A stretch of DNA of 53,817 bases from Prevotella sp. (GCA_022775105.1 JALFIX010000119.1:1-53817), one strand, 5' to 3'. Shown: positions 16,848 through 25,103, numbered from the stretch's first letter. Numbers and translations are program-made. The notes: generated by a model not told the origin, from the sequence alone.

Positions 16848-17750
16848 ATGAATAAATCAAATTGCATAAAGGAGGCGTATCTTTTGTCGGTACGCCTCCT
16901 TTGTTTTCTTATAGGCATAATGATGGCATTGTCGTCATGCTCTAAGGATGCAACTGCTGATGACGCTGATGGTGATGATGACCTTAGGACTGTCACTTTC
17001 TCGGTGATGGATGTGGAGAATAAGCCGCTGGCATCCACAAGGGCTGTTGCCGACTTATGCAACAGGCTCAGTCTTGCCTTGTTTGATTTCACATCGGGAG
17101 AGAAAGTGATTCAGATTGACCAGACTAATATTGATGAGGACTTTGGCTTTTTTGAGGTGAAATTGCCAAAAGGATCATACCGTATGGTTGTCATTGGATA
17201 CACTTCAGACGAGGCCGCAACTATATCATCGTATCAAAATGTGAGTTTTTATAAAAATAATATTATTGACGTATATAGTTGTTATAATGCATTTACTCTT
17301 GGTGCATACGATGCATCAATCGAGGCTGAGTTGAAAAGGGTGACATCGAAAATACGTGTTCAGATATCAGGTGATATCCCGGATGACGCCTATAAGATAG
17401 TAATACGCTATGCATCTCCTGCAAGAGACTTCAACCCTAAAACAGGATTCGGTGTTACTTCGAGATCATATTCATTGACAAGGTTACGCGCAAACGGGTT
17501 TGAAAGCATTACCCAGAATTACTTTGCTATGGATAATCCGCAGACGCTCGATACGCTGGTGATAACGGCTTATACCAATGCTAACAAGATTATCAGGCAA
17601 GTGAAGTTTGTCAAGTCCATTGACATAGCCCCCAATATGTTGACATTGATAAAGGGGGATTTCTTTAAGAACACCCTAAAGACGGCTGTTGCAGTGGATG
17701 ACAGTTGGGGTGCGACTAATGAGTACGAAATTCCTGAAGAAACAGAATAA
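16848..17750 (+). CDS. Mfa2/FimB-like lipoprotein (fimbrial anchor family)
   Basis: This protein of up to 300 residues has a lipoprotein signal ending ALSSC, a short acidic linker (DATADDADGDDD), then a beta-rich domain of the Mfa2/FimB type. Those proteins anchor or terminate fimbriae at the outer membrane in Bacteroidales. Recognisable stretches are VTFSVMDVENKPLASTR and a mid-protein RVTSKIRVQISG. The start is uncertain. The ATG at 16848 puts the aldolase terminator inside the gene; a TTG at 16883, preceded by AAAGGAGG, would give a compact signal peptide starting SVRLLCFLIG. The gene is single, with no other fimbrial genes nearby, and ends at a shared bidirectional terminator. Family membership rests on overall pattern, so confidence is moderate. 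Confidence 0.68.
   Translation: MNKSNCIKEAYLLSVRLLCFLIGIMMALSSCSKDATADDADGDDDLRTVTFSVMDVENKPLASTRAVADLCNRLSLALFDFTSGEKVIQIDQTNIDEDFGFFEVKLPKGSYRMVVIGYTSDEAATISSYQNVSFYKNNIIDVYSCYNAFTLGAYDASIEAELKRVTSKIRVQISGDIPDDAYKIVIRYASPARDFNPKTGFGVTSRSYSLTRLRANGFESITQNYFAMDNPQTLDTLVITAYTNANKIIRQVKFVKSIDIAPNMLTLIKGDFFKNTLKTAVAVDDSWGATNEYEIPEETE
16868..16912 (+). terminator. Aldolase terminator, lying inside the next reading frame
   Basis: AAAGGAGGCGTA (16868-16879), an 11-base loop, and TACGCCTCCTTT (16891-16902) form a perfect 12-bp stem followed by GTTTTCTT. It starts about 50 bases after the fba stop codon, but lies within the 5' end of the following lipoprotein frame, where it encodes part of the signal peptide. 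Confidence 0.85.
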
Positions 17751-17795
17751 ACAGAATCAGGACAGTTATTCATGACTGCCCTGATTCTGTTTGTT
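17749..17795. terminator. Bidirectional terminator between convergent genes
   Basis: AAACAGAATCAGGACAGT pairs with ACTGCCCTGATTCTGTTT around an 8-base loop with one internal mismatch; the A-rich left side and T-rich right side allow use on both strands. It separates the Mfa2/FimB-like gene from the minus-strand gene ending at 17795. Confidence 0.8.
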
Positions 17796-17983
17796 TATTT
17801 ATGACGGTTAGCCCTCTGCTCGCGATACTTGGCTTTCTGACGTGCCGAGCCGCTGCCGTGGGCACCGGTGATGTATTTTTTCTTTTTGGCCTTGGTCTTC
17901 ACTTTGTCCTTATTGGGGTCGCCCTTGGGCATTCCTTTGAACACCAAACCACCGCCGGCTATTATATCATCTATATCAGACAT
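17795..17983 (-). CDS. Small basic hypothetical protein coupled to the purH half-gene
   Basis: This 62-residue protein has an acidic start (MSDIDDIIAGGG) and a strongly basic remainder with KTKAKKKK and KAKYREQRANRHK. It has no signal peptide or membrane segment. Its ATG follows the stop codon of the AICAR-transformylase gene by a single base (TAATATG), which suggests translational coupling. The basic, glycine-rich tail could bind RNA or the ribosome; rplS lies just upstream. I do not recognise the family. The position against a terminator and the coupling make it likely to be real. Confidence 0.7.
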   Translation of the reverse strand: MSDIDDIIAGGGLVFKGMPKGDPNKDKVKTKAKKKKYITGAHGSGSARQKAKYREQRANRHK

Positions 17984-17984
17984 A

Positions 17985-19166
17985 TTAGTGATGGAAAAGT
18001 CTTACTCTCGTGAATGCCATTGCTATGCCGTACTTGTCGCATGTGTCGATAACATGGTCGTCGCGCACGCTGCCGCCTGCCTGTGCTATGTATTCCACAC
18101 CGCTCTTGTGGGCACGCTCGATATTATCGCCGAAGGGGAAGAATGCGTCACTGCCGAGTGCAACACCTGTGTTCTTGGCAATCCATTCCTTCTTCTCCTC
18201 CATAGTGAGCACTTCAGGCTTCTCCTTAAAGAACTGCTGCCATGTGCCTTCGCGCAATACGTCGTCGTGATCCTCAGAGATATATACGTCGATAGTATTG
18301 TCGCGGTCTGCACGGCGGATATTATCCACGAAGGGCAGTGACATAACTTTAGGATGCTGGCGCAGCCACCATATGTCCGCCTTGTTGCCTGCGAGACGTG
18401 TACAGTGAATACGGCTCTGCTGGCCTGCTCCGATACCGATAGCCTGTCCGTCCTTTACATAGCAAACTGAGTTACTCTGAGTATATTTCAGAGTTATGAG
18501 GGCCAGGATGAGATCGCGCTTGGCTGCATCGCTGAAGTTCTTGTTCTTTGTCGGGATATTCTCGAAGAGTGCGGGGTCGTCAAGCTTCACCTCATTGCGT
18601 CCCTGTTCGAATGTGATGCCGAACACCTGCTTGCGCTCTATAGGCTCAGGCACGTAGTTGGGGTCAATCTTTATGACGTTGTATGTACCCTTGCGCTTTG
18701 CCTTTAGTATTTCTATCGCCTCGGGGGTATAGTCGGGTGCAATCACACCGTCGCTCACCTCACGCTTGATAAGCAGGGCTGTAGCCTCGTCGCAAGTGTC
18801 GCTCAGTGCAACAAAGTCTCCGTAAGAACTCATACGGTCGGCACCGCGGGCACGGGCGTATGCACATGCTATAGGTGACAGTTCTACCTTCAGGTCATCC
18901 ACGAAGTAAATCTTGCTGAGGGTCTCGTCGAGTGGAAGACCTACAGCCGCTCCTGCCGGGGACACATGCTTGAATGATGCTGCTGCGGGAAGGCCGGTGG
19001 CAGCCTTCAGCTCGCGTACAAGTTGCCAACTGTTGAATGCGTCGAGGAAATTGATATATCCGGGACGGCCGTTGATTACCTCAATAGGCAACTCTCCCTC
19101 TTCCATATATATACGTGAGGGCTTCTGATTCGGATTGCATCCGTACTTTAATGCTAATTCTTTCAT
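17985..19166 (-). CDS. purH: AICAR formyltransferase, stand-alone C-terminal half of PurH
   Basis: This 393-residue protein corresponds to the transformylase domain of bifunctional PurH. It transfers a formyl group from 10-formyl-tetrahydrofolate to AICAR, the ninth step after PRPP in purine synthesis. The catalytic Lys-His pair is visible in AASFKHVSPAGAAVG (about residue 65), and the family segments SDAFFPFGDNIERA and VEYIAQAGGSVRDD lie near the C-terminus. The IMP cyclohydrolase domain normally fused to the N-terminus is absent; it is encoded 23 kb away at 42450-43046. There is no remnant of it upstream, where rplS and its terminator lie. It is therefore a true split gene, not a truncation. 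It is followed by the small coupled gene at 17795. Confidence 0.93.
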   Translation of the reverse strand: MKELALKYGCNPNQKPSRIYMEEGELPIEVINGRPGYINFLDAFNSWQLVRELKAATGLPAAASFKHVSPAGAAVGLPLDETLSKIYFVDDLKVELSPIACAYARARGADRMSSYGDFVALSDTCDEATALLIKREVSDGVIAPDYTPEAIEILKAKRKGTYNVIKIDPNYVPEPIERKQVFGITFEQGRNEVKLDDPALFENIPTKNKNFSDAAKRDLILALITLKYTQSNSVCYVKDGQAIGIGAGQQSRIHCTRLAGNKADIWWLRQHPKVMSLPFVDNIRRADRDNTIDVYISEDHDDVLREGTWQQFFKEKPEVLTMEEKKEWIAKNTGVALGSDAFFPFGDNIERAHKSGVEYIAQAGGSVRDDHVIDTCDKYGIAMAFTRVRLFHH

Positions 19167-19184
19167 TTTTCTTTGAAGTTAAAC

Positions 19185-19233
19185 CAAAAAAGAGACAATC
19201 CCCATAGCTGTTATGCGGCTTGCCTCTTTTTTA
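19185..19233 (-). terminator. Probable terminator downstream of rplS
   Basis: AAAAAAGAG (19185-19193) and CTCTTTTTT (19223-19231) can pair around a GC-containing loop, with a T-run on the minus strand. The stem is AT-rich, so termination may be partial and allow transcription into the AICAR transformylase gene, which lacks an obvious promoter of its own. Confidence 0.5.
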
Positions 19234-19259
19234 TTCCTTTTAGAGTCGTGTGTGCGGAA

Positions 19260-19622
19260 TTATTCGCTAACGGTGTTGACTCTTCTCTCCTTGATACGGG
19301 CCTTCTTGCCGGTGAGTGCGCGCAGATAGTAAAGCTTAGCGCGGCGTACCTTACCATGCTTGTTGATTTCGATGCTCTCGATGTTCGGAGACTCGATTGG
19401 GAAAATACGCTCAACACCTACGGTACCAGACATCTTGCGCACTGTGAAGCGCTTCTTGTCACCGTGACCGGAGATCTTGATTACTACACCACGGTAGAGC
19501 TGGATACGCTCCTTACTACCCTCGATAATTTTGTAAGCGACAGTGATTGTGTCTCCAGAGCGGAACTCGGGGAACTTCTTGCCGGTTGCAAATGCTTCTT
19601 CAGCAACTTTAATTAAATCCAT
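19260..19622 (-). CDS. rplS: 50S ribosomal protein L19
   Basis: This 120-residue protein is L19, which sits at the interface of the two ribosomal subunits. The length is normal. Family motifs are seen: [27 protein letters not shown], and [20 protein letters not shown], then a basic C-terminus KARIKERRV. It has a strong promoter at 19717-19747 and a probable terminator after the stop. In many bacteria rplS follows trmD; here it stands apart and precedes the PurH half-gene. Confidence 0.97.
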   Translation of the reverse strand: MDLIKVAEEAFATGKKFPEFRSGDTITVAYKIIEGSKERIQLYRGVVIKISGHGDKKRFTVRKMSGTVGVERIFPIESPNIESIEINKHGKVRRAKLYYLRALTGKKARIKERRVNTVSE

Positions 19623-19716
19623 TTCTCTTGTATAAAATTAAATTTGTTTATCGTTCCAACGCAACATAACAGGCAACACGTTACTTCCTGCCAGCGATTA
19701 CGCCGAAAAGCGGGTG

Positions 19717-19747
19717 CAAAGGTAATACTTTTTATTGAATTATGCAA
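19717..19747 (-). promoter_or_regulatory. Promoter of rplS
   Basis: CAAAGGTA at 19717-19724 reads TACCTTTG on the minus strand, and CAA at 19745-19747 gives TTG 20 bases upstream. The transcript would have a leader of about 90 bases, long enough for control by ribosomal protein, though no fold was assigned. Confidence 0.75.
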
Positions 19748-19764
19748 TTTTATTCCACTTTTTT

Positions 19765-19794
19765 TTGTGTTTTCATCGGATTTTTGTAATTTTG
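19765..19794 (+). promoter_or_regulatory. Promoter of the split 5'-nucleotidase genes
   Basis: TTG at 19765-19767 and TAATTTTG at 19787-19794 are 19 bases apart. It diverges from the rplS promoter, and the start codon follows at 19814. Confidence 0.75.
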
Positions 19795-19813
19795 CATCGT
19801 AATTTACTCTATT

Positions 19814-20581
19814 ATGAAGAAGTTTTTGTTTCTTTCGCTGACTATCTGTATGATAGCACATACCTCGTGCGCACAGAATTACCGTGTGGCGAAGGTTGAG
19901 AAGACGAGAATCCTGGTGGATTCCAAGTTTGACTGCGACGATGGTAATTCCACCGCGTCTTTTCTTGTTCCCTATAAACATTCCGTTGACAGCATCATGT
20001 CGCCTGTAGTGGGCAGGATGGAGTGTGCTGCTGACATCAACAGGCCTGAAAGCAGAATGACTAATCTTATGGCTGACATTATGCTGTGGGCGGGCGAGTT
20101 GTATGGGGAAAAGGTTGATGTGGGAGTATATAATATAGGTGGAATACGTTCCACAATGGCTGCCGGGGATGTGACATACGGTGACGTGATGGCGGTTTCT
20201 CCTTTTGAAAATCATATCTGCTTCCTCTCCATGACTGGTGAGGTGCTAACAGAATTGTTTTCGCAAATGGCATTCACTGGTGGTGAGTGTGTGAGTAAGG
20301 GGGTTAAACTTGTGTTTACCAAGGATGGAAAACTTAAGTCGGCATCTCTCAATGGTGAACCTATCGACCCTGAGAGGAAATACCGCATCGCTACAATCGA
20401 CTTCCTTGCCCAGGGCAACGACAAGATGTATGCATTTAAGAAGAAGACGGATTTTGTGAATTTTGATGACCCCGCCCATAACGCAAGGGAAGTACTCGCC
20501 AAGTATTTCAAATATATGATGGAACACGGTATCAAGGTGGAGCCGAAAGTTGAGGGGAGAGCGGTTTTAAGTGAAGAGTGA
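19814..20581 (+). CDS. 5'-nucleotidase C-terminal (substrate-binding) domain protein
   Basis: This 255-residue exported protein corresponds to the C-terminal domain of UshA-type 5'-nucleotidases, which grips the nucleoside. The signal peptide ends ahead of AHTSCAQN; Cys19 of HTSC could be lipidated. Family motifs are seen: RMTNLMADIM, the conserved YNIGGIRSTMAAGDVTYGDV, and SPFENHICFLSMTGEVL. There is no metallophosphatase domain. That domain is encoded by the next gene, 37 bases downstream, so the usual single polypeptide is split with its halves in reversed order. The pair is expected to assemble in the periplasm to release nucleosides and phosphate. Confidence 0.9.
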   Translation: MKKFLFLSLTICMIAHTSCAQNYRVAKVEKTRILVDSKFDCDDGNSTASFLVPYKHSVDSIMSPVVGRMECAADINRPESRMTNLMADIMLWAGELYGEKVDVGVYNIGGIRSTMAAGDVTYGDVMAVSPFENHICFLSMTGEVLTELFSQMAFTGGECVSKGVKLVFTKDGKLKSASLNGEPIDPERKYRIATIDFLAQGNDKMYAFKKKTDFVNFDDPAHNAREVLAKYFKYMMEHGIKVEPKVEGRAVLSEE

Positions 20582-20604
20582 AGAATGAAGAGTGAAGAAT
20601 TAGA
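20577..20604 (+). repeat. Dispersed repeat, family 2 (copy B)
   Basis: GTGAAGAATGAAGAGTGAAG lies between the two nucleotidase half-genes and overlaps the end of the first. It is a short copy of the repeat at 6970 and 43061. Confidence 0.7.
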
Positions 20605-20618
20605 AATTAGGAATTGAG

Positions 20619-21476
20619 ATGAAAAGGTTATATATTATTTGGGCTTTTCTGCTTTTGACTTTGGCGGGAAATGCGCAGGACAGGAAGGAATTGGTGATAC
20701 TTCATACCAATGACACACACAGTACTATCGACCCGGTTAAGGCTACTGTGGCTGACACCATGCTTGCCGGAAGGGGTGGGGTAGTGCGCAGGGCTAATAT
20801 TATCGAGATGGAACGCAAGAAGAATCCCGGTCTCTTGCTTTTCGACAGTGGTGACTTTTCTCAAGGCTCACCTTATTATACTATGTTCAAAGGTGTTGTT
20901 GAAGTGGGAGCAATGAATGCCATGGGATATGATGCCACCACATTGGGCAACCATGAGTTTGACAATGGTATGGATAACCTCGCCAAACTCATTAAAATGG
21001 CCAATTTCCCGTTCGTTTGCTGCAATTATGACTTCACGGGCTCCCCTCTTGAGGGATTGGTTAAACCTTGGATTACTCTCAATAGAAACGGAGTGAAGAT
21101 TGGCGTATTCGGTCTTTCGCCGGTATTGTCCGGTATTGTCATGGAAGGGGCCATCAATGGCATCAAGTACATCGACCCGCTAAAGGCTTCGCAGGAAGCT
21201 GCTGACTATCTGAAGAACGTCGAGAAATGTGACCTCGTGATTTGTCTTTCTCACGTTGGTTGGGACTTGTGGCCTAAGGATATTGACGACAGTCATATAT
21301 TCAATGCCACACGCAATGTTGACCTTGTCCTTGGTGGACATTCCCATACGTTTATGGAGGGGCTCGAATATATTACAGACCTCGATGGAAAGCAGGTTCC
21401 CGTTGACCAGAACGGTAATACCGGGTCGTTCATCGGTAAGGTTGTTGTTACAATGGAACTTGACTGTCAAAAATGA
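20619..21476 (+). CDS. 5'-nucleotidase metallophosphatase domain protein
   Basis: This 285-residue exported protein is the N-terminal, catalytic half of a UshA-type 5'-nucleotidase. The signal peptide ends near GNAQD. Metal-binding motifs of the calcineurin-like fold are complete: LHTNDTHS (Asp and His), FDSGDFSQG (bridging Asp), LGNHEFDNG (Asn-His), the histidine in LSHVGWD, and GGHSHTF near the C-terminus. It ends soon after this last motif, so it has no nucleotide-binding domain and should depend on the upstream gene product. The two genes form one transcript from the promoter at 19765. Confidence 0.92.
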   Translation: MKRLYIIWAFLLLTLAGNAQDRKELVILHTNDTHSTIDPVKATVADTMLAGRGGVVRRANIIEMERKKNPGLLLFDSGDFSQGSPYYTMFKGVVEVGAMNAMGYDATTLGNHEFDNGMDNLAKLIKMANFPFVCCNYDFTGSPLEGLVKPWITLNRNGVKIGVFGLSPVLSGIVMEGAINGIKYIDPLKASQEAADYLKNVEKCDLVICLSHVGWDLWPKDIDDSHIFNATRNVDLVLGGHSHTFMEGLEYITDLDGKQVPVDQNGNTGSFIGKVVVTMELDCQK

Positions 21477-21490
21477 CAATACATTCCTGA

Positions 21491-22234
21491 CTATTCGAAA
21501 TAGAATGTCAGTACAATCATTTTCGCGTGGCCGGCTCTTACAGAGTTGGCCATTAGTTTTGCCGTCTCGTCCTTGAGTTGAGATGCATGGTTCTTGTCGA
21601 GAGCATCCGTGAGGCTGAAGCAGAACTTCAGTTCAGGGATGAGTTTGAAGAACGGGAGATAGAGATCGCAACCCACACCAATCTCAACCATTGTGTCGTA
21701 GCGTTTAAGCTGCACGATGTCCTGGTCTTTGGATGTAAGGTTTATCATTGGGTTTATACCCGCCATAATATACGGACGGCAGTTGTTGAATCTCTTGCTG
21801 CTGAACTTCAGGTCAACAGGCAATGATATATAGGTATTCTTCATTTCCTGACTTTCCGTATATGCCTTTCCGTTTTCGTCAACACGGTCAAGGTCGCGGA
21901 ATGTCAAATACTTCGAACCAAAGTGCATAGAGGGAGTAAAGCGCAAGTTGAAGTGGTCGTTTAGACGCATGTCGGCAAGTACTCCCACCGAGACACCAGG
22001 ATTCCACTTACTGGCATCACATACTACAGTGCGTGTGACCTCCGTTCCGTCTTCCTGCAAGATGGTCTGAGGTCCCACATTCTCAAGTTCGATGTCCTGT
22101 GTGTTGAAACCGATGAGAATACCGAAATGTAATGGTCGGAGGTCAACGTATGGCTTGTTTTCCACCTTCCTCTCCTGTGCTGTTGCCGTTATCCCAATCA
22201 GGGTGGCAAGCATGATAATTATTGTCTTTTTCAT
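21491..22234 (-). CDS. porT: PorT-like outer-membrane beta-barrel protein
   Basis: This 247-residue protein has a signal peptide (about residues 1-19, ending TATAQE) and an eight-strand barrel pattern of alternating hydrophobic residues ending in a C-terminal aromatic, TFYFE. The N-terminal segment PLHFGILIGFNTQDIEL and the late DLYLPFFKLIPELKFCF resemble PorT, a component of the type IX secretion system in Bacteroidota. Other small Bacteroidota barrels look similar, so the assignment is tentative. It is encoded convergently to the 5'-nucleotidase genes, 14 bases apart, with no clear terminator between them. No other type IX genes lie close by, although gldH is also in the window. Confidence 0.62.
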   Translation of the reverse strand: MKKTIIIMLATLIGITATAQERKVENKPYVDLRPLHFGILIGFNTQDIELENVGPQTILQEDGTEVTRTVVCDASKWNPGVSVGVLADMRLNDHFNLRFTPSMHFGSKYLTFRDLDRVDENGKAYTESQEMKNTYISLPVDLKFSSKRFNNCRPYIMAGINPMINLTSKDQDIVQLKRYDTMVEIGVGCDLYLPFFKLIPELKFCFSLTDALDKNHASQLKDETAKLMANSVRAGHAKMIVLTFYFE

Positions 22235-22339
22235 TGTTTTTTTATGCCTTTATTATATAAAACGCAGTTTTTGTTGGTATATTGTATTAAATTAAGCAAA
22301 AAGAATACCTAAAATTTGGTATTTTCCAAATCTTTTTTG

Positions 22340-22347
22340 TACTTTTG
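22340..22347 (+). promoter_or_regulatory. Promoter -7 element of the ferredoxin gene
   Basis: TACTTTTG matches TAnnTTTG and lies 50 bases upstream of the ferredoxin start codon. It is followed by GCATCAT, a sequence also seen after other promoters here. Confidence 0.65.
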
Positions 22348-22396
22348 CATCATAATTCATAGTAAACACATTTATTAATTTTAAAATTAGAGTAAT

Positions 22397-22567
22397 ATGG
22401 CTTATGTAATTGGTGATGATTGTATCGCTTGCGGTACATGTATCGATGAGTGCCCCGCTGGAGCAATCTCTGAGGGCGAAAAGTATTCAATTGACCCTGA
22501 TACCTGCACTGAGTGCGGTACTTGCGCAGATGTTTGTCCTTCTGAGGCAATCAGTCTTCCCGCTTAA
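22397..22567 (+). CDS. 2[4Fe-4S] ferredoxin
   Basis: This 56-residue protein is a bacterial-type ferredoxin carrying two [4Fe-4S] clusters for low-potential electron transfer in the cytoplasm. Both cysteine motifs are complete: CIACGTCIDECP and CTECGTCADVCP, each CxxCxxCxxxCP. The length is typical for clostridial-type ferredoxins. It has its own promoter and a strong terminator, so it is monocistronic. Likely partners in an anaerobe are pyruvate:ferredoxin oxidoreductase and the Rnf complex; neither is in the window. Confidence 0.96.
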   Translation: MAYVIGDDCIACGTCIDECPAGAISEGEKYSIDPDTCTECGTCADVCPSEAISLPA

Positions 22568-22600
22568 TTCAGAAATTGGATTTCTTTTAAAACTAAAAGT

Positions 22601-22635
22601 AAGGGCTGGCACCGCAGGTGTCAGCCCTTCTCTTT
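22601..22635 (+). terminator. Ferredoxin terminator
   Basis: AAGGGCTGGCACC and GGTGTCAGCCCTT form a long stem with one unpaired or mismatched base and a short GCA loop, followed by CTCTTT. It separates the ferredoxin from the convergent TPR gene. Confidence 0.85.
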
Positions 22636-22662
22636 AAAGTCTAATTCTAATCATCCTATTTA

Positions 22663-24096
22663 TTACATACCAAGTACCTGCTTGGCAATTGCATTCTCCG
22701 GGTCAATCTCCACGAGCTTCTGTGCATGTACTTTAGCTGCTTCCATATTGTCGGCTACACGTGCCTCGTATGAAATCATGTAGAGATATGCTTCCTTCAG
22801 ACGGGCCTTGTCTGAATTGTTAAGCTGCGTACGCTCGCCGTAGAGTTGGATAAGCTTCTCATAGAATGGCTTTGCATAGCCGTTCTGCTGGTCGTTGTCC
22901 ATAGCGTTGTTAACGCGGGCGCGCCAGAATGTGGCATATTCCGCAGCATCTGCATATTTCTCACCAAGCTGGGCATACAGTTCGTCTGACTTCTTCAGTG
23001 ATGCAACCATCTCGTCACCGGTCTGCTTGCTTGCCATATAGTAGTAGAGCTGGGGCAGTCCTGCATGGTCAGTGGCGGTAGGAGTAGAGTATTCTGCGAG
23101 ATACTGCTCGTAGTACTTGATAGCCTCGGCATAGTTCTCCTGGCTGCTGTAAGCGTCAGAGAGGGTCTTGATCACACCGGCCTTCTTGTCCTTTGAGTCA
23201 AACTCCTGGTCGAGTGCCTTCTTGAAGCTGGCGATAGCCTCGTCATACTTCTTCACACCATTGAGGGCGTTGCCGTAGTATGTATAGTCGAAGTAAGAGA
23301 ACTTCGCACTGTCTGACTTGTTGAACAGGGCGTCTGCGTAAGCCAAAGCCTGGTCATACTGCTTCAGGTCGGTTGAGGTAAAGAAAGCAAGACGGTTGAA
23401 TGCTGCGTCACGTGGAGCCTTGGTCAAACCGAACTTTGCCACCTCAAGAGCGTTGGCTGCCTTACCTGTGAGATAGTATGCCATGGCATAGTCACGGATG
23501 TCGCGCTCTTCCATCTTGTCCTTCTGCTCCCATGCTTTGTTGTAGCAGTCGATGGCGTTGCCAAACTTGTTTGATGTGTAGTAGATACGTCCGGCGAGAG
23601 CGTCAACAGCGATGTCGGGACGGTGTGCGCGCAGTTCCTCAAGCTTTGCCACTGCCTCTGAAGGGCTCACCTTCTTATAAACGTTGGCATACTTGTAGTA
23701 AGCCTCAGGATCCTTCGGGTCGAAGTAGATAGCCTGCTGATACTGTCCGGCAGCAGCACCACCGTCCTCGTTCAGTGCCATGATGTCACCGAGGATAATG
23801 AATGCCTTGGCGCATTTCTTGTCTGCCTTCAGTGCATTCTCTGCCATGATGCGTGCATTGGCAGTGTCCTTCACTTCATAGTAGGCTTTTGACATGGCGA
23901 GAAGCACCTCAGTGTTCTTCTTGTACTTCTTGGCATACTTCTTTGTCTGCTCTGCCAAGTCACCGGCCTTGTTCTTAATCATCTTTGTGATAGTCTCAGT
24001 GTCTGCTTTCGGGTCGCCCGTCTGAGCCAGGGCGGGAGTACCGATGCCTAGCATCAATGCTCCAATCATTACATATTTGAATGTTCTCATAATCAT
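22663..24096 (-). CDS. Exported TPR-repeat protein of the Exb/TonB operon
   Basis: This 477-residue protein has a signal peptide (about residues 1-24, ending PALAQT) and tetratricopeptide-like repeats through most of its length, for example AFIILGDIMALNEDGGAAAG and AIDCYNKAWEQKD. TPR proteins act as periplasmic scaffolds; no enzyme motif is seen. It is the last gene of the minus-strand run exbB, exbD, exbD, tonB, PstS-like, TPR, separated from the preceding gene by 43 bases of an AT-rich repeat. Its place suggests a part in envelope energy coupling or in organising TonB-linked transport, but this is inferred from context. Confidence 0.85.
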   Translation of the reverse strand: MIMRTFKYVMIGALMLGIGTPALAQTGDPKADTETITKMIKNKAGDLAEQTKKYAKKYKKNTEVLLAMSKAYYEVKDTANARIMAENALKADKKCAKAFIILGDIMALNEDGGAAAGQYQQAIYFDPKDPEAYYKYANVYKKVSPSEAVAKLEELRAHRPDIAVDALAGRIYYTSNKFGNAIDCYNKAWEQKDKMEERDIRDYAMAYYLTGKAANALEVAKFGLTKAPRDAAFNRLAFFTSTDLKQYDQALAYADALFNKSDSAKFSYFDYTYYGNALNGVKKYDEAIASFKKALDQEFDSKDKKAGVIKTLSDAYSSQENYAEAIKYYEQYLAEYSTPTATDHAGLPQLYYYMASKQTGDEMVASLKKSDELYAQLGEKYADAAEYATFWRARVNNAMDNDQQNGYAKPFYEKLIQLYGERTQLNNSDKARLKEAYLYMISYEARVADNMEAAKVHAQKLVEIDPENAIAKQVLGM

Positions 24097-24098
24097 TA

Positions 24099-24147
24099 TT
24101 TAATCTTTTAATTCTTTAATCTTTTAATTATTTAATCTTTTAATTCT
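24099..24147. repeat. Dispersed AT-rich repeat, family 3 (copy B)
   Basis: Repeats of the form TTTAATCTTTTAATTCTTTA fill the gap between the PstS-like and TPR genes and run into the last codons of the PstS-like gene. Related copies are at 9978 and 30808. Confidence 0.7.
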
Positions 24148-25099
24148 TATTCACAACCACTTCCCTCACTGCCATATTGCCTCTTGCTGGCAGTAGTCCT
24201 GCCTTAAAGAATATCTTCTGTCCGATAGGTGACTGAAGGAAATTGCAGAATCCCCAGGGCAGTCCCTGGCGAGGGTCAGTGCAAATTGCATAAATTGTAC
24301 GCACCAATGGATAGTTCCCGTTATATATATAGAATTGGTAGGGTTTCCAACTGTTCATAGGCGTTGCCTCGTCGAGTCTTGATACCGATACCACACGGAT
24401 GTTCTTCTTAAAGGTGACGTTTGTGGAGTCACGTGCATCGTTGAGCCAGTTGCTGCCGATTATGCCAATTGCGTTCTTGTGAGAAGATACGTAATTGATA
24501 ACCTCCGCGCTCTTCTTAACAGCCTCTACCTTGGTGCTGTTGATTGGTTTTCCGCCAAGAATACTGTCTATACAGAAATGTACAGTACTTGACTTTGCGT
24601 TGTCGAAGACCACGTCAAAGTCTCCGAGCTTGCTGTTGGGATAAACCTCCGACCATTTGGTCACCTCTCCAGTCAGCACTCTCTTTATATCCTTGATAGA
24701 GATACAAGTGTCGGGGTTCTCGTTGTTCACGATTAGGGCAAGACCGTCGTATGCTATTGGAATGCACCTTGCGACATACTTCCTGTCCTTTAGATTCTTT
24801 ATTTGGCTTTCCCTGAGCCTTTTTGAGGCAACAGTAAGCCACACTTTCCTTTCCATGAGCATATTTATACCGTCAAGCTCATTGGTGTAAATTGGCTTGA
24901 TGGTGGCCTGGGGATATGTATGCTCGAACACCTCCCTGGCTTCCTCAATGATAGGACTGAAACTCTCATCAGATACAAAGGTCATCGTTCCTGACGAATA
25001 GGTATCTGTTCTACCATTTTTAGGTTTGTTGTGGCATGACCACAACAAACCTAAAGTGAGAGTTAATCCAACTAATATGTTGAATGTGCGTTTTGTCAT
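24140..25099 (-). CDS. PstS-like phosphate-binding lipoprotein
   Basis: This 319-residue protein has a lipoprotein signal with Cys22 in LLWSCHNK and a periplasmic-binding-protein fold like PstS. Recognisable parts are GTMTFVSDESFSPIIEEA near the N-terminus, a mid-region with IKRVLTGEVTKWSEVYP (a hallmark of PstS-like proteins), and IGIIGSNWLND. PstS normally delivers phosphate to an ABC transporter, but no pstCAB genes are here. It is instead placed after tonB, 4 bases from the tonB stop codon. A function in the TonB/Exb complex, rather than in an ABC system, is likely by context. Ligand unknown. Confidence 0.86.
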   Translation of the reverse strand: MTKRTFNILVGLTLTLGLLWSCHNKPKNGRTDTYSSGTMTFVSDESFSPIIEEAREVFEHTYPQATIKPIYTNELDGINMLMERKVWLTVASKRLRESQIKNLKDRKYVARCIPIAYDGLALIVNNENPDTCISIKDIKRVLTGEVTKWSEVYPNSKLGDFDVVFDNAKSSTVHFCIDSILGGKPINSTKVEAVKKSAEVINYVSSHKNAIGIIGSNWLNDARDSTNVTFKKNIRVVSVSRLDEATPMNSWKPYQFYIYNGNYPLVRTIYAICTDPRQGLPWGFCNFLQSPIGQKIFFKAGLLPARGNMAVREVVVNKN

Positions 25100-25103
25100 A
25101 ATG

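Noticed and set aside
17985..19166. Truncated or frameshifted full-length purH
   Set aside because: The upstream sequence is rplS with its own terminator, the gene begins cleanly at the transformylase domain, and the missing half is intact at 42450.
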